Shown piece by piece: positions 24,908 to 33,882 of a stretch of 64,000 nt of DNA. Each line of letters opens with the position of its first letter. Position 1 is the first letter of the stretch. The stretch covers positions 2,846,501 through 2,910,500 of the forward strand of contig NZ_CP012154.1 of NCBI RefSeq assembly GCF_001187785.1, written 5' to 3'. Source of the stretch: Wenzhouxiangella marina. Its GTDB lineage: Bacteria; Pseudomonadota; Gammaproteobacteria; Xanthomonadales; Wenzhouxiangellaceae. The notes beneath the pieces were generated by a model, which saw nothing but the letters and a program-made list of their open reading frames with translations, ran no database searches and was not told the DNA's origin. The position numbers were made by a program, and so were the translations under genes.

Positions 24908-26512
24908 ATGAATATCGCTGAAGCTCTGACTGCGCAGGCTCGGACGCAGCCCTTCGGGACCGCGCTCATCATTCCGAAGCGGCGAACCCGGGACGGCTGG
25001 GCCGACCAGCGCTACAGCTATCGCGAGCTGGATGAGCTCAGCAGCCGTCTGGCCGCCGGTCTGGCGCAGGAGGGGATTCGTCCCGGCACGCGGGTGGCCT
25101 TCATGGTGCCGCCCTCGCTGGAGTTCTTCGCCCTGTTCTTCGCCCTGTTCAAGGCCGGCTGCGTGCCGGTGCTGATCGATCCGGGCATCGGCCTGAAGCC
25201 GCTCAAGGCCTGCCTCGGCGAGGCCGAGCCGGAGGTCTTCATCGGCATCACGAAAGCCCAGATCGCCCGTCTCGTGCTGGGCTGGGCACGCGGCTCGGTG
25301 AAGCGCACGATCACCGTGGGCCCGCGCGTCTTCTGGCTCGGCACGCGCTACAAGACCCTGCGCGGCGGCGAGCTCCGAGGCTTCGTGGCGCCGGAGGTCG
25401 ACCCCGAGGACCCGGCGGCGATCCTGTTCACTTCCGGCTCCACCGGCATCCCCAAGGGCGTGGTCTACCGCCACCGCCACTTCGCCGCCCAGGTCGAGCT
25501 CGTCCGCGACAGCTATCGCATGCAGCCCGGTGAGGTCGATCTGCCGACCTTCCCACCCTTTGCCCTGTTCGACCCGGCCCTGGGCATGACCACGGTGATT
25601 CCGCCGATGGACTTCACGCGCCCGGCCTCGGTCGATCCAGCGATGCTGGTGAGCCTGATCGAGCACTACGCGGTCACCAATCTGTTCGGCTCGCCGGCCC
25701 TGATGAACACCCTGACCCGCCATCTGGAGGCCAACGGGATTCGTCTCCCCGGCCTCAAGCGCGTGCTCTCGGCCGGTGCCCCGGTCCACCCGAAGGTGAT
25801 CGAACGAATCCATCGCGCCCTGGACGAGGCGGCCGACATCCACACGCCCTATGGCGCCACGGAATGCCTGCCGGTCGCGACGGTTTCGGGCCGGGAACTG
25901 ACGGGTGAACTGTCCGAAGGCAATCGCCAGGGCCGTGGCATCTGCGTCGGCCGCCCGCTGGACGCCAACCAGGTGCGCGTGATCCAGATCAGCGACGATC
26001 CGATCGGTCTGGCCGAATATGCCCAGGACGTGGCACCGGGCGAGATCGGCGAGATCTGCGTGCAGGGGCCAACGGTGACCGACCAGTACTTCCACCGTGA
26101 AGCACAGACCCGTGCCGCCAAGATGACCGATGGCCAGGGCCGCGTGTGGCACCGGATGGGCGATCTGGGCTGGCGGGACGACCAGGGTCGACTCTGGTTC
26201 TGCGGACGCAAGTCGGAGCGCGTCCGGACCGCCGAGGACGAGCTCTACACCGAATGCGTCGAAGGGCCGGTCAATGCGATCGACGGCGTCTACCGCAGTG
26301 CTCTGGTCGGCCTGGGCGAGCCGGGGCAGCAGACGCCGGTGATCGTGATCGAACCCGAGCCCGGCGTCGATCCATCCACCCTGATCGAACCGGTCCGAAC
26401 TGCCGTTGCACGCTGGGGCATCGAGCGCGTGGAAACGCGCAAGGCCTTTCCCGTGGACATCCGCCACAACGCCAAGATCCGGCGCGCCGAGATCGCAGCC
26501 GATCTGTCGTAG
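24908..26512 (+). CDS. oleC: OleC, AMP-dependent beta-lactone synthetase
   Basis: A 534-residue member of the acyl-CoA synthetase superfamily. OleC adenylates the beta-hydroxy acid made by OleD and closes the beta-lactone. Visible are the P-loop-like FTSGSTGIPKG (about residues 176-186), the PYGATECLP motif (about 314-322), the GDLGWRDDQGRLWFCGRKSERV hinge region, and a C-terminal lysine region (NAKIRRAEIA). Adjacent oleA and oleB strengthen the call. oleD (the NADPH-dependent reductase) is not in the neighbourhood: the next gene is convergent and encodes a WecA-like transferase. Confidence 0.88.
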   Translation: MNIAEALTAQARTQPFGTALIIPKRRTRDGWADQRYSYRELDELSSRLAAGLAQEGIRPGTRVAFMVPPSLEFFALFFALFKAGCVPVLIDPGIGLKPLKACLGEAEPEVFIGITKAQIARLVLGWARGSVKRTITVGPRVFWLGTRYKTLRGGELRGFVAPEVDPEDPAAILFTSGSTGIPKGVVYRHRHFAAQVELVRDSYRMQPGEVDLPTFPPFALFDPALGMTTVIPPMDFTRPASVDPAMLVSLIEHYAVTNLFGSPALMNTLTRHLEANGIRLPGLKRVLSAGAPVHPKVIERIHRALDEAADIHTPYGATECLPVATVSGRELTGELSEGNRQGRGICVGRPLDANQVRVIQISDDPIGLAEYAQDVAPGEIGEICVQGPTVTDQYFHREAQTRAAKMTDGQGRVWHRMGDLGWRDDQGRLWFCGRKSERVRTAEDELYTECVEGPVNAIDGVYRSALVGLGEPGQQTPVIVIEPEPGVDPSTLIEPVRTAVARWGIERVETRKAFPVDIRHNAKIRRAEIAADLS

Positions 26513-26539
26513 AGGATCCTCGGCGGCCGCCGGGCGCGC

Positions 26540-27628
26540 TCAGATGGTTTTCTGCCGACGCAGGCGGCGCAGCCGCCAGCGCATCAGGCGATGGGCGTTG
26601 ATCAGCACGAGCATGTAGCCGGCCATGATCGAGGCCGCGACCCCGAACAACAGCCACTCGGGCCAGGCGAGCCGCCACCCAAGAATGCCGATACCGCCGG
26701 CGATCAGCACCGCCAGATGGACCAGGCGAACCGTGTTGCGAACCGAAAAGCCGCAGCGCAGGATGATGTGGTGCAGGTGGGCACGGTCGGCAGCCATCGG
26801 GCTTCTGCCACGCAGGACGCGCCTCAGGGTCACTGCCAGAATGTCCGTCGCGGGCACCAGCAGCAACCAGGCCACCGTGATCGGCGGTACGGAGGCGGTA
26901 TCACGTTCGGCCAGGGCGATGGCCAGCCAGGCCACCGCAAAGCCCAGCATCATGCTGCCGGCGTCCCCCATGAAAGCGGTGGCTCGATTGCGGAACGGCG
27001 ACTGCAGGTTGTAGACGAGAAACCCCATCACGGCCATCGCCAGCACCAGGCAGATGATCACGTAGGAAGGCTCGGCCCCGTCCAGCCAGCCGGCCAGGGC
27101 CAGAAGCATGAGGATGTACATGCCGATTCCGCCGGCCAGGCCGTCCAGCCCATCGCTCATGTTGAACGCATTGATGATGAAGACGACACAGGCCACAGTG
27201 AAGGGGACCGAAAGCGGGCCCAGCCCGATCGGACCGAGTTCAAGCCCGAAGATGCGACCCAGCTGATTGACCTCGAGACCGCTGGCATAGACCATCAGCG
27301 TGGCCACCAGCACCTGCGCCATCAGCTTGTACATGGCTCGAATATCGAACAGATCATCGAGCAGACCGACCGTCAACAGAACGGCCATGCCGACGAGCAG
27401 GGAAAGATAGGGCCCGAGCCAGGACAGATTGACCATCAGGGCGGCGATGAAGGCCAGGAACATCGCCAGCCCACCGGTCAGCGGAACCTGACCATGGTGG
27501 CGTTTGCGATGACAGGGATGATCGACCAGGCCCCAGCGACGAGCCGGGCCTTTCAGTGCCGGCACCAGACCCGCAGCGACCGCAAAGGCCATGCCGACCA
27601 TGACGCCCCCCTGGATTGTCAGATTCAT
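26540..27628 (-). CDS. WecA-like undecaprenyl-phosphate N-acetylaminosugar-1-phosphate transferase
   Basis: A 362-residue polyprenyl-phosphate sugar-1-phosphate transferase with about 11 membrane helices. It shows DDLFD (Mg-binding, about 91-95), the NAFNMSDGLDGLAGG motif (about 153-167), FMGDAGSMMLGF, and the cytoplasmic HLHHIILRCG loop (about 286-295). It transfers an aminosugar phosphate to undecaprenyl phosphate, the first step of O-antigen or EPS repeat units. Directly upstream on the same strand is an O-antigen ligase/polymerase gene, so the pair probably serves surface glycan assembly. Confidence 0.87.
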   Translation of the reverse strand: MNLTIQGGVMVGMAFAVAAGLVPALKGPARRWGLVDHPCHRKRHHGQVPLTGGLAMFLAFIAALMVNLSWLGPYLSLLVGMAVLLTVGLLDDLFDIRAMYKLMAQVLVATLMVYASGLEVNQLGRIFGLELGPIGLGPLSVPFTVACVVFIINAFNMSDGLDGLAGGIGMYILMLLALAGWLDGAEPSYVIICLVLAMAVMGFLVYNLQSPFRNRATAFMGDAGSMMLGFAVAWLAIALAERDTASVPPITVAWLLLVPATDILAVTLRRVLRGRSPMAADRAHLHHIILRCGFSVRNTVRLVHLAVLIAGGIGILGWRLAWPEWLLFGVAASIMAGYMLVLINAHRLMRWRLRRLRRQKTI

Positions 27629-27747
27629 CGCTGCGAGACCCCCTCGGAACCGATGCTGTTATCGAGTGCCTCGGGAATCATCGAAACGTTCTTCATGACG
27701 TTTCCGAAGCGCATGAACAGCATATCAAAATCCGGCCAGGGCGGACA

Positions 27748-29220
27748 TCAGTGCGAGCCGCTCTTCCTGCGATGTCGTCGACGTTTTCGCGCCGATTCTG
27801 TCGGCGCCGCCACTCTGTCCGTCGAACGAGGAGGTCCCGGCTCGCGCAGCAGGACCCCCAGATAGATCGCCAGCACGATCTGCGTTCCCGGAATATGCCA
27901 GCTGAAGTCCCCCAGGCCGACAAGGCTCATCGCGACCAGGCCCGCATAGAGCGGAATCCGCTCCATCCTCACGGCAGCCCGACGCACCAGCCCAACGAGG
28001 ACGACCAGCAGAATGCCGCCACCGACCAGGCCGGTTTCCAGCAGCCACTGGAGCAGATCGTTGTGGGCGTAGTCCCACCAGCCGGTGATCTCCGCTGGCT
28101 GTACGGTCTTGAACACGGCCTCGAAACCACCCAGACCGACGCCTGCCAGCCAGTGGACGAGCGGGACCTCGTTGAACAGGATCCCGAGCACCTGGAATCG
28201 CACCTCATCGTTCGAATCGGTCTGTGCCAGGCGATCGGTCAGAGGCGCCAGGCCATACCAGGTCGCGAACAGGAAGGCCGCCAGTGCGGCCAGCCAGGCG
28301 GGCCAGATGGCAGCACCCTGAAGGTGTCCGCGATGACGGGTCCAGAGCAGCAAGGCGACGAACATTCCGATCAGGCCGGCGGTGGCCCCGAGTCGCGAGG
28401 CACTGCCCATCAAGGCCGCACCGATGATCGCGCCACTGATGAGGCTCCCGGCAACTTTCATTTCAGTCGGAAGATGACGGAGCAGCGGCATGTCCCGTAT
28501 CCACCACACCAGCACGGCCATGGGCCAGGTCAGGGCCAGGTAGCCGGCAAAGAGATTGCGATTGCTGTAGGTGCCATGGACGAAGTCAGGATTGTTGCGG
28601 GCCCAGACACCAAGAATCTCGGTGGCCCCGGAGGCGTGGCTGATCAGGCCATACAGGGATTGGAACAGCGCCATCACGAGGATCGCCAGCCACAGCCAGC
28701 CGCGCTGCTGCCGCCGCAATGAACAGCTCAACCAGGCGATGCCGAACAGGGCGACGAATACGGCCCAGGCGCGCAGGGTCGCGCCGGGATTGGGCGACCA
28801 GAATCGGGGCTCGAATTCAGGGTGTGACCAGAGCGCGTCGGGATAGGGGCCGAACCATGCCGCCAGCATCCTGATCGGGAGAATCTGCAGCAGGGTCAAG
28901 GCACTCAAGGCAGCGAACACCCACCACCATGCAGCCGTTGGTGCGGGCATCGACTCGCCCGAGCCATCTCGCCAGGCGGAAAGCAGCCAGGCCAGCACGC
29001 CTCCGAAGGTCAACCAGACGGCCGTGCTGGTCAAGGTCAGCGGCGTCCGCTGGCCCATCATCAGGGGCAAGCTGAGCACCAGCACTGCAAGCACGAGAGT
29101 GACCAGCCCTGGCCCGGTCAGAACGGCAGCCAGGCCTCGGTGGGTATCGGGAGCCTGCTGGCGGCGACGACGCCGGACCTTGACTCGCTGGCGCTCGGGC
29201 GCTTCGGTGCTGGATTCCAT
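27748..29220 (-). CDS. O-antigen ligase / Wzy polymerase family membrane protein
   Basis: A 490-residue protein with about 12 membrane helices and very basic ends (RVKVRRRRRQQ at the start, RKRRRHRRKSGSH at the end). The Wzy_C/WaaL-type core is seen in the GTYSNRNLFAGYL segment, the periplasmic loop with the VGLGGFEAVFKT stretch, and DYAHNDLLQWLLETG, a conserved H-N-D region of this superfamily. It either polymerises lipid-linked repeat units or ligates glycan to an acceptor; these roles cannot be told apart by sequence. It stands upstream of the WecA-like gene (119-nt gap) and 42 nt downstream of truD. Confidence 0.82.
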   Translation of the reverse strand: MESSTEAPERQRVKVRRRRRQQAPDTHRGLAAVLTGPGLVTLVLAVLVLSLPLMMGQRTPLTLTSTAVWLTFGGVLAWLLSAWRDGSGESMPAPTAAWWWVFAALSALTLLQILPIRMLAAWFGPYPDALWSHPEFEPRFWSPNPGATLRAWAVFVALFGIAWLSCSLRRQQRGWLWLAILVMALFQSLYGLISHASGATEILGVWARNNPDFVHGTYSNRNLFAGYLALTWPMAVLVWWIRDMPLLRHLPTEMKVAGSLISGAIIGAALMGSASRLGATAGLIGMFVALLLWTRHRGHLQGAAIWPAWLAALAAFLFATWYGLAPLTDRLAQTDSNDEVRFQVLGILFNEVPLVHWLAGVGLGGFEAVFKTVQPAEITGWWDYAHNDLLQWLLETGLVGGGILLVVLVGLVRRAAVRMERIPLYAGLVAMSLVGLGDFSWHIPGTQIVLAIYLGVLLREPGPPRSTDRVAAPTESARKRRRHRRKSGSH

Positions 29221-29262
29221 GGGCGCATTCTGCCAGACCGGCAGGCCATGGGTGCAGTCGCG

Positions 29263-30297
29263 TCAGTCGATCAGGTCCAGAATCTCCCGCAGGACCGAGG
29301 TGGCGTAGCTGCCCTGCCCCAGCCCGAAGCGCAGTTCGAGGGTATCCGGCCCAGTGAAGCCCCACTCGAGATCGAGCACCCGCATGCGCAGGGCGCGTCG
29401 CTGATGCTCGAGCCGGAAGCGTTTCAGGCCCTCGACGAGATCGGCCTCGCCCTCGGCGACCTCGGTTTCCAGGGCCAGCACCTCGCCGGTGACGGGAACC
29501 TCGCCGAGCCCGACCAGGGGGCCGGTCGGATGCAGATCCATCGCCTCGCAGCGTCGCTGCTGTTCAGTGTCATCAGGATCGGCGACGAAGAAGCTGTGCG
29601 TGCCATCGAGCATGGCCACATCACCGGGGAGGAGGCGATTCCAGCTGCCCTCGGCGATCCGTCGCGCCAGCACCTGATTGAAGATCAGACTGCGCGCGGC
29701 GGACAGATAGAAGCCCTTCTTCGATTTCGATGGCGATCGACGCAGCTGTCCGGCGAACAGCGCGCGTGCCCGGGCCAGGTTGTTGCCGCCGAAGCGTTGC
29801 TGGCCGAAGCCGTTGGGCACCCCACCCGCACGGACCCGCTCCAGTCGCTCGGTCAATGCGTCCCGATCGGCGTCGAGCTCCCGGATGCGCAGCTCGAAGC
29901 GGTTGCCCTTGAGTCGACCACGCCGGATCTTGCGGGAGGCGCGTTCGGCCCGGTGGATGCGCACACCCTCCAGCTCCCAGGCGCGCCAGTCCGGGTCGCT
30001 GCTGCCGGGCAGATGGAGGGAAAAATACTGTTCGGTGACGGCGTTGCGGTCCTTCAGACCGGCAAAGCTGACCTGGCGCGGGTGGACGCCGGCGGCGCGC
30101 GCCAGATCGCTGGCGACATCGACGGTGTTGCGCTCTCGCTTCTCGACCCAGAGCCAGAGGTGTTCGCCCTCGCCGTCGGGGCAATGCCCGAGGTCCTCAC
30201 GGACCCGGAAGTCCTCCGGCGAGACGCGAATGCGACCGCGCCCGGGGACGGGACCCCAGGCGCGGCCGTCGAGGTCGAACTCGGACTCAGTTGTCAC
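29263..30297 (-). CDS. truD: tRNA pseudouridine(13) synthase TruD
   Basis: A 344-residue TruD-family enzyme that isomerises U13 in tRNA. It shows the catalytic SFAGLKDRNAVTEQYFSL motif (Asp about 80), the NxFELRIRE strand, the GVPNGFGQQRFG motif and a C-terminal LRFGLGQGSYATSVLRE. The start is the GTG at 30297, since an upstream in-frame start lies deep in the preceding gene. It overlaps the preceding secreted-protein gene by 11 nt, so the housekeeping enzyme is translationally linked to that gene. Confidence 0.92.
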   Translation of the reverse strand: MTTESEFDLDGRAWGPVPGRGRIRVSPEDFRVREDLGHCPDGEGEHLWLWVEKRERNTVDVASDLARAAGVHPRQVSFAGLKDRNAVTEQYFSLHLPGSSDPDWRAWELEGVRIHRAERASRKIRRGRLKGNRFELRIRELDADRDALTERLERVRAGGVPNGFGQQRFGGNNLARARALFAGQLRRSPSKSKKGFYLSAARSLIFNQVLARRIAEGSWNRLLPGDVAMLDGTHSFFVADPDDTEQQRRCEAMDLHPTGPLVGLGEVPVTGEVLALETEVAEGEADLVEGLKRFRLEHQRRALRMRVLDLEWGFTGPDTLELRFGLGQGSYATSVLREILDLID

Positions 30298-30754
30298 GGA
30301 TTCGGTGCACCACCAGGCTGTAGGGCGAGTCCTCGTTGTCCGGGTTGTAGCGCGCCCGGATCTCGTAGGTCTTGCCGGCTTCCACCTCGACCTGGATCTG
30401 GTTGTCGCGCAACTCCTGGTTCCGATCGTCTTCACGGATGCGGTTGCGCGGTCGCGACTGGCCCCAGGTCGGCGGCCGACGCACGTGCGAGGCGTCGATG
30501 GTCACGGTCAAAGTGTAGACGCCTGGCGCCAGCCACATGCTGTCGCGCGGCGGGATGTTGCGGCCGTTCAGGCCGACGAAGCGCACCCCGAACAGCTCCT
30601 GGTTCGGACGGCCGAGCAACCCGCTGACCTGGGCCGCATCGGCACTCGGCATCACGGTGCGAGCATTCGGATCGGGCTCGGCCGAGGACTGTGCACTCAA
30701 GGCCAGCGGCATGATCAGCAGACCGAGCAGGCTCATCCATCGAATCGTTTTCAT
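30287..30754 (-). CDS. Small secreted protein, paralog A of the CadC-like locus
   Basis: A 155-residue exported protein: signal peptide about 1-20 (ending LALSAQS), then a beta-rich domain. I do not recognise a family. It is clearly paralogous to the protein at 31747-32208. Both share SADAAQVSG / GPDAAQING, a NGRNIPPR / GDNISPR block, an LxPGxYxxTVxxDA strand, and an ExEAGKxYxIRxRYN strand before the C-terminus. The ATG at 30754 has an AGGAGA site. About 90-120 nt upstream lie three 11-bp direct repeats, the likely operator of the neighbouring CadC-like regulator. Confidence 0.7.
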   Translation of the reverse strand: MKTIRWMSLLGLLIMPLALSAQSSAEPDPNARTVMPSADAAQVSGLLGRPNQELFGVRFVGLNGRNIPPRDSMWLAPGVYTLTVTIDASHVRRPPTWGQSRPRNRIREDDRNQELRDNQIQVEVEAGKTYEIRARYNPDNEDSPYSLVVHRIRDN

Positions 30755-30829
30755 CGTAGTTCTCCTTGCCCCGATCGAGGGGCGGTTCATCAGGCGCTTG
30801 CAGGATCGCGAATCTGCCGTCGCCGATCC

Positions 30830-30873
30830 ATGGAAGCGGCCTGGAATTGTCATGAAATCACTCTGAAACTGCA
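30830..30873 (-). promoter_or_regulatory. 11-bp phased direct repeats upstream of paralog A
   Basis: On the plus strand the block ATGGAAGCGGC (30830-30840) is followed by three imperfect 11-bp repeats beginning CTGGAATT, ATGAAATC and CTGAAACT (30841, 30852, 30863). The 11-bp phase is what OmpR/PhoB-type winged helices bind as tandem subunits. The site overlaps the last codons of the CadC-like gene. The same ATGGAAGCGGC-CTGAAATT block precedes paralog B. Confidence 0.55.
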
Positions 30874-31745
30874 AAGCGCTCGTCCCGAATGGCCGGCCAG
30901 GCCCGGGTGAGCTCGGCGACGAAGTCCTGTGCCACCGTGCCGACCGGCAGCGCCTCATCCCCTTCCGAAGCCCAGGTCGAGGACCAGAGCACGGTGCCAC
31001 GAGGCATGTAGACGAGGCGCGCATCCACTCGCAAGCCACCGGTCGGGGACTCGGCGATCAGGCCTTCCAGCAGCAGGTCCACACCCAGGTCGTCGGCCAC
31101 CCGCCGCGCCACGTCCTCGCGGCCCTGGTAGGGGCGCAGGGTGGCGCGACCGATCAACTCCAGGTCGGGCAACTCGGCGGCCCAGAGTTCGGCCAGCAGG
31201 GTGTCGGCCAGCAGTCGACCCTGACGCGACTCCAGGGACGCTTCGGGGGAATCGTCCCCGTACTGCTCGAAGGGCAGGATCGCCAGCGCGGGCGGCGCGC
31301 TGGACGGGACCGGGCGATTCCAGTACCAGGCCAGGACGACCAGCAAAATCAGCAGGAAGACCGCCAGCATTCCACCGCCCCAGCGACGCCACCCCGATCG
31401 AGCTTCGGGCTCCGTCACCGCTTCGGCCGCGGCTGCGCCGTCGATCCGCCCATGAAACCGGTAGCCGCGCCGTGGAACGGTCTCGATCAGCGAGGCTTCC
31501 AGGCCGACCTGCTCCAGTGCCTGGCGCAGCTCCCGCATCAGGGCGGCCAGGCCGGATTCGAAATCGACGACGCTGCCCTCGTCCCAGACCGCGGCAATCA
31601 GGGTCTCCCGGTCCAGCACCTCGCCGGGTGCCTCCAGGAAGCGTTCGAGCAGACGGCCGGCCTGGGGCCTGAGCGACGCCTCGCCGCCCGGCCCGGTCAG
31701 CCGACCATCCTGCCCGTCGAATCGACAGCCGCTGAAGGCGCGCAC
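30858..31745 (-). CDS. CadC/ToxR-like transmembrane transcriptional regulator
   Basis: A 295-residue one-component regulator. Residues about 5-100 form an OmpR-type winged helix (RPQAGRLLERFLEAPGEVL, then IETVPRRGYRFHG). A membrane helix lies at about 123-143. The periplasmic part (about 150-290) resembles the TolB-like/FlgO-like module common in CadC-type proteins (ALAILPFEQYGDD, then LLADTLLAELW, DLGVDLLLEG). The start is a GTG at 31745 with GAGGG upstream, one nt after the stop of paralog B, so the two are translationally coupled. It probably senses a periplasmic signal and controls both flanking paralogs. Confidence 0.8.
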   Translation of the reverse strand: MRAFSGCRFDGQDGRLTGPGGEASLRPQAGRLLERFLEAPGEVLDRETLIAAVWDEGSVVDFESGLAALMRELRQALEQVGLEASLIETVPRRGYRFHGRIDGAAAAEAVTEPEARSGWRRWGGGMLAVFLLILLVVLAWYWNRPVPSSAPPALAILPFEQYGDDSPEASLESRQGRLLADTLLAELWAAELPDLELIGRATLRPYQGREDVARRVADDLGVDLLLEGLIAESPTGGLRVDARLVYMPRGTVLWSSTWASEGDEALPVGTVAQDFVAELTRAWPAIRDERFAVSE

Positions 31746-31746
31746 A

Positions 31747-32208
31747 TCAGCCCTCGATGCGGTCGACGATCACGTCGTAGGGATGGCGCCGATCATTGCG
31801 GTTATAGCGGCCGCGGATGTCGTAGCGCTTGCCCGCCTCCAGTTCGATCTCGAAGCTCACGTAATCATCGTCACGATTGGGCTGTCGAATCTGCCAATCG
31901 GGTGCGGTGGTGTAGCGCGCATCGACCCGGACCGTGATCACGTAGCGACCGGGCTCGAGCCAGAGCAGCTGACGCGGGGAGATGTTGTCGCCGTCGATGG
32001 CGGTGAATTCCACTTCGAAGAGGTCGCGACCCGGGCTCTCGGGCCCGCCGTTGATCTGGGCCGCGTCGGGGCCCGGCTGGGTGATCGGGCCAGCCTGGAC
32101 GGGCGTGGCCATCCAGAGGGCTGCGGCCATCAGGCCCGCAGAAATCATCAGGGTTTTGCCGATTCTGGTCACGATTCTAGTCACGATTCCAGTGACGATA
32201 CCATTCAT
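31747..32208 (-). CDS. Small secreted protein, paralog B of the CadC-like locus
   Basis: A 153-residue exported protein homologous to the product of 30287-30754 (shared DAAQxxG, NISPR, LEPGRYxxTVxxDA and EAGKRYDIRGRYN blocks). The unusually long N-region before the hydrophobic segment is built of a 12-nt tandem repeat (three units giving IVTG, IVTR, IVTR). Signal peptide cleavage is expected near PVQAGP. The ATG at 32208 has AAGGAG about 8 nt upstream. A GTCGGGC/GCCCGAC hairpin (32245-32264) lies in its leader. Function unknown; the beta-rich fold suggests a periplasmic binding role. Confidence 0.7.
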   Translation of the reverse strand: MNGIVTGIVTRIVTRIGKTLMISAGLMAAALWMATPVQAGPITQPGPDAAQINGGPESPGRDLFEVEFTAIDGDNISPRQLLWLEPGRYVITVRVDARYTTAPDWQIRQPNRDDDYVSFEIELEAGKRYDIRGRYNRNDRRHPYDVIVDRIEG

Positions 32209-32300
32209 GATTCGAGCTCCTTGTCCGTCCCCTTGAGTCACAAGGTCGGGCGTCCATGCCCGACGCCTCCCGAGTCTGGGGCAGGACCCGATTCGACACC

Positions 32301-32333
32301 ATGGAAGCGGCCTGAAATTCACCTGAAATTCCC
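32301..32333 (-). promoter_or_regulatory. 11-bp phased direct repeats upstream of paralog B
   Basis: ATGGAAGCGGC (32301-32311) is followed by two nearly identical 11-bp units beginning CTGAAATT (32312-32322 and 32323-32333). It is the counterpart of the site at 30830-30873, with the shared block in the same phase. It lies about 93 nt upstream of the paralog B start. Confidence 0.58.
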
Positions 32334-32350
32334 CGGAGCGAGGACTCGGC

Positions 32351-32635
32351 TCAGGGCTCGGGTTCGACCTGCTCCGGATCCACGATCAGAAAGAACTCCT
32401 CGCCCTCACGAATCAGGCCCAGCTCGGATCTGGCCCGCTCTTCGATGGCGGCCAGACCTTCGCGCAGATCCTCGACTTCGGCGGCCAGGGCTTCGTTGCG
32501 CTGCCGCAGGCCCTCGTTCTCCTCGAGCTGCTGCTCGACCATGCCGCGCAGATCGCGCACCTCGCTGACTTCGCGCCACAGGCGGAACTGGAACACGACG
32601 AGCAGTACGAACAGAATGATCAAGACGACGCGCAT
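32351..32635 (-). CDS. ftsB: Cell division protein FtsB
   Basis: A 94-residue bitopic protein: a short cytoplasmic start, a membrane helix at about 3-19 ([15 protein letters not shown]), then a periplasmic coiled coil (about 25-75, [25 protein letters not shown]), and the [15 protein letters not shown] segment typical of FtsB. It forms the FtsQBL complex of the divisome. In relatives it follows eno and precedes ispD; here it follows dapE with 7 nt between. Confidence 0.9.
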   Translation of the reverse strand: MRVVLIILFVLLVVFQFRLWREVSEVRDLRGMVEQQLEENEGLRQRNEALAAEVEDLREGLAAIEERARSELGLIREGEEFFLIVDPEQVEPEP

Positions 32636-32642
32636 GACGGTC

Positions 32643-33800
32643 TCAGCCCTCCTCGCTGCCGCTCAGGTAGCCGGCGATGATTCCATGATACAGGCCCGGC
32701 AATCGCTCGAGCTCGTCCAGGCCGATGCACTCGTCGATCCGGTGGATCGTGCGGTTCACGGGCCCGAGCTCGACGCAGGGAATGCCGAGCGGCCCGAGGA
32801 AGCGCCCGTCCGAGGTGCCACCGCCCGTGTCCTGGACCGGTGCGCGGCCAAGTTGGCTGCGACAGACCGCATCGACGACGGCCGGCAGACGCCCCGTCGC
32901 CGGACCGAAGGGGACGCCGGAGACTCGCCAGTCCAGGGTCCAGGGACCCGGGTCATTGGCTTCGATGAGCGCCCGTAGCCGCGCCTCCAGTACGTCCGCG
33001 GGACTGTTGGGATTGTTGCGGAGATTGAACAGCACCTTGAGCTCGCCCGGCGTCACGTTCTCCGCGCCGGTGCCGGCCTGAACATTGGAGATCTGCAGGC
33101 GCGTGGGCGGAAAATGCGCGTCACCGTCCTCGAAATCCAGCTGACCCAGCGCGGCCAGCAGGGGCCCGGCGCGGTGGGCGGGGTTGTCGGCCGGGTCGGC
33201 ATAGGCCGTGTGGCCTTGGCGACCACGCACGCTCAGGATCGCCTGGATGCTGCCGCGACGGCCGATCCGGACGTTGTCGCCGAGCGTTTCCAGGCTGGAG
33301 GGCTCGCCGATCAGGCAGGCATCGGGCAGCAGGCCCTGATCCTGCAGCCAGGGCACCATCACGCGCACCCCATGCTCGGCCGGCCCTTCCTCATCGGAGG
33401 TCAGCAGGAGCGAGACGATACCCGAGTGATCGGGCTGCTCGTGCAGGTAGTGCTCGAGGGCCACGACGAAGGCCGCCACCGACGACTTCATGTCCGCCGC
33501 ACCGCGGCCGAACAGGCAGCCGTTGCGCTCGGTCGGTTCGAAGGGCGGACTGGTCCACTCCTCCAGCGGCCCCGGCGGCACGACGTCGGTGTGGCCGAGC
33601 AGCATCAGGTGCGGGCCCGACTCGCCGTGGCGAGCGAAGAGATTGTCCACCTCGCCGACCCGACGCCGCTCGACGCGCATCCCGACGGCCCGGAGTCGGT
33701 GTTCGATCAGGTCCAGGCAGCCGGCGTCCTCCGGGGTCACGGAGGCGCGGCGGATCAGTTCACGGGTCAGTTCGAGAACGGCGGAAGCTCGGGAAGTCAT
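32643..33800 (-). CDS. dapE: Succinyl-diaminopimelate desuccinylase DapE
   Basis: A 385-residue M20 metallopeptidase-family enzyme of the lysine/meso-diaminopimelate pathway. Zinc ligands and catalytic residues lie in [11 protein letters not shown] (about 70-80), [15 protein letters not shown] (about 98), [11 protein letters not shown] (about 136) and the late GGTSDGRFL motif. The length and motif order are normal. It would supply meso-diaminopimelate for peptidoglycan; linkage to ftsB groups two envelope-growth genes. Start ATG 33800. Confidence 0.92.
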   Translation of the reverse strand: MTSRASAVLELTRELIRRASVTPEDAGCLDLIEHRLRAVGMRVERRRVGEVDNLFARHGESGPHLMLLGHTDVVPPGPLEEWTSPPFEPTERNGCLFGRGAADMKSSVAAFVVALEHYLHEQPDHSGIVSLLLTSDEEGPAEHGVRVMVPWLQDQGLLPDACLIGEPSSLETLGDNVRIGRRGSIQAILSVRGRQGHTAYADPADNPAHRAGPLLAALGQLDFEDGDAHFPPTRLQISNVQAGTGAENVTPGELKVLFNLRNNPNSPADVLEARLRALIEANDPGPWTLDWRVSGVPFGPATGRLPAVVDAVCRSQLGRAPVQDTGGGTSDGRFLGPLGIPCVELGPVNRTIHRIDECIGLDELERLPGLYHGIIAGYLSGSEEG

Positions 33801-33882
33801 GCGCCAAGGATACCGCGGAGCGAAGCGCCGCGGATGCGGGGCCTGGTGGTGCCACAGTAGAACGGGTGTGAATCAGGCTGGC

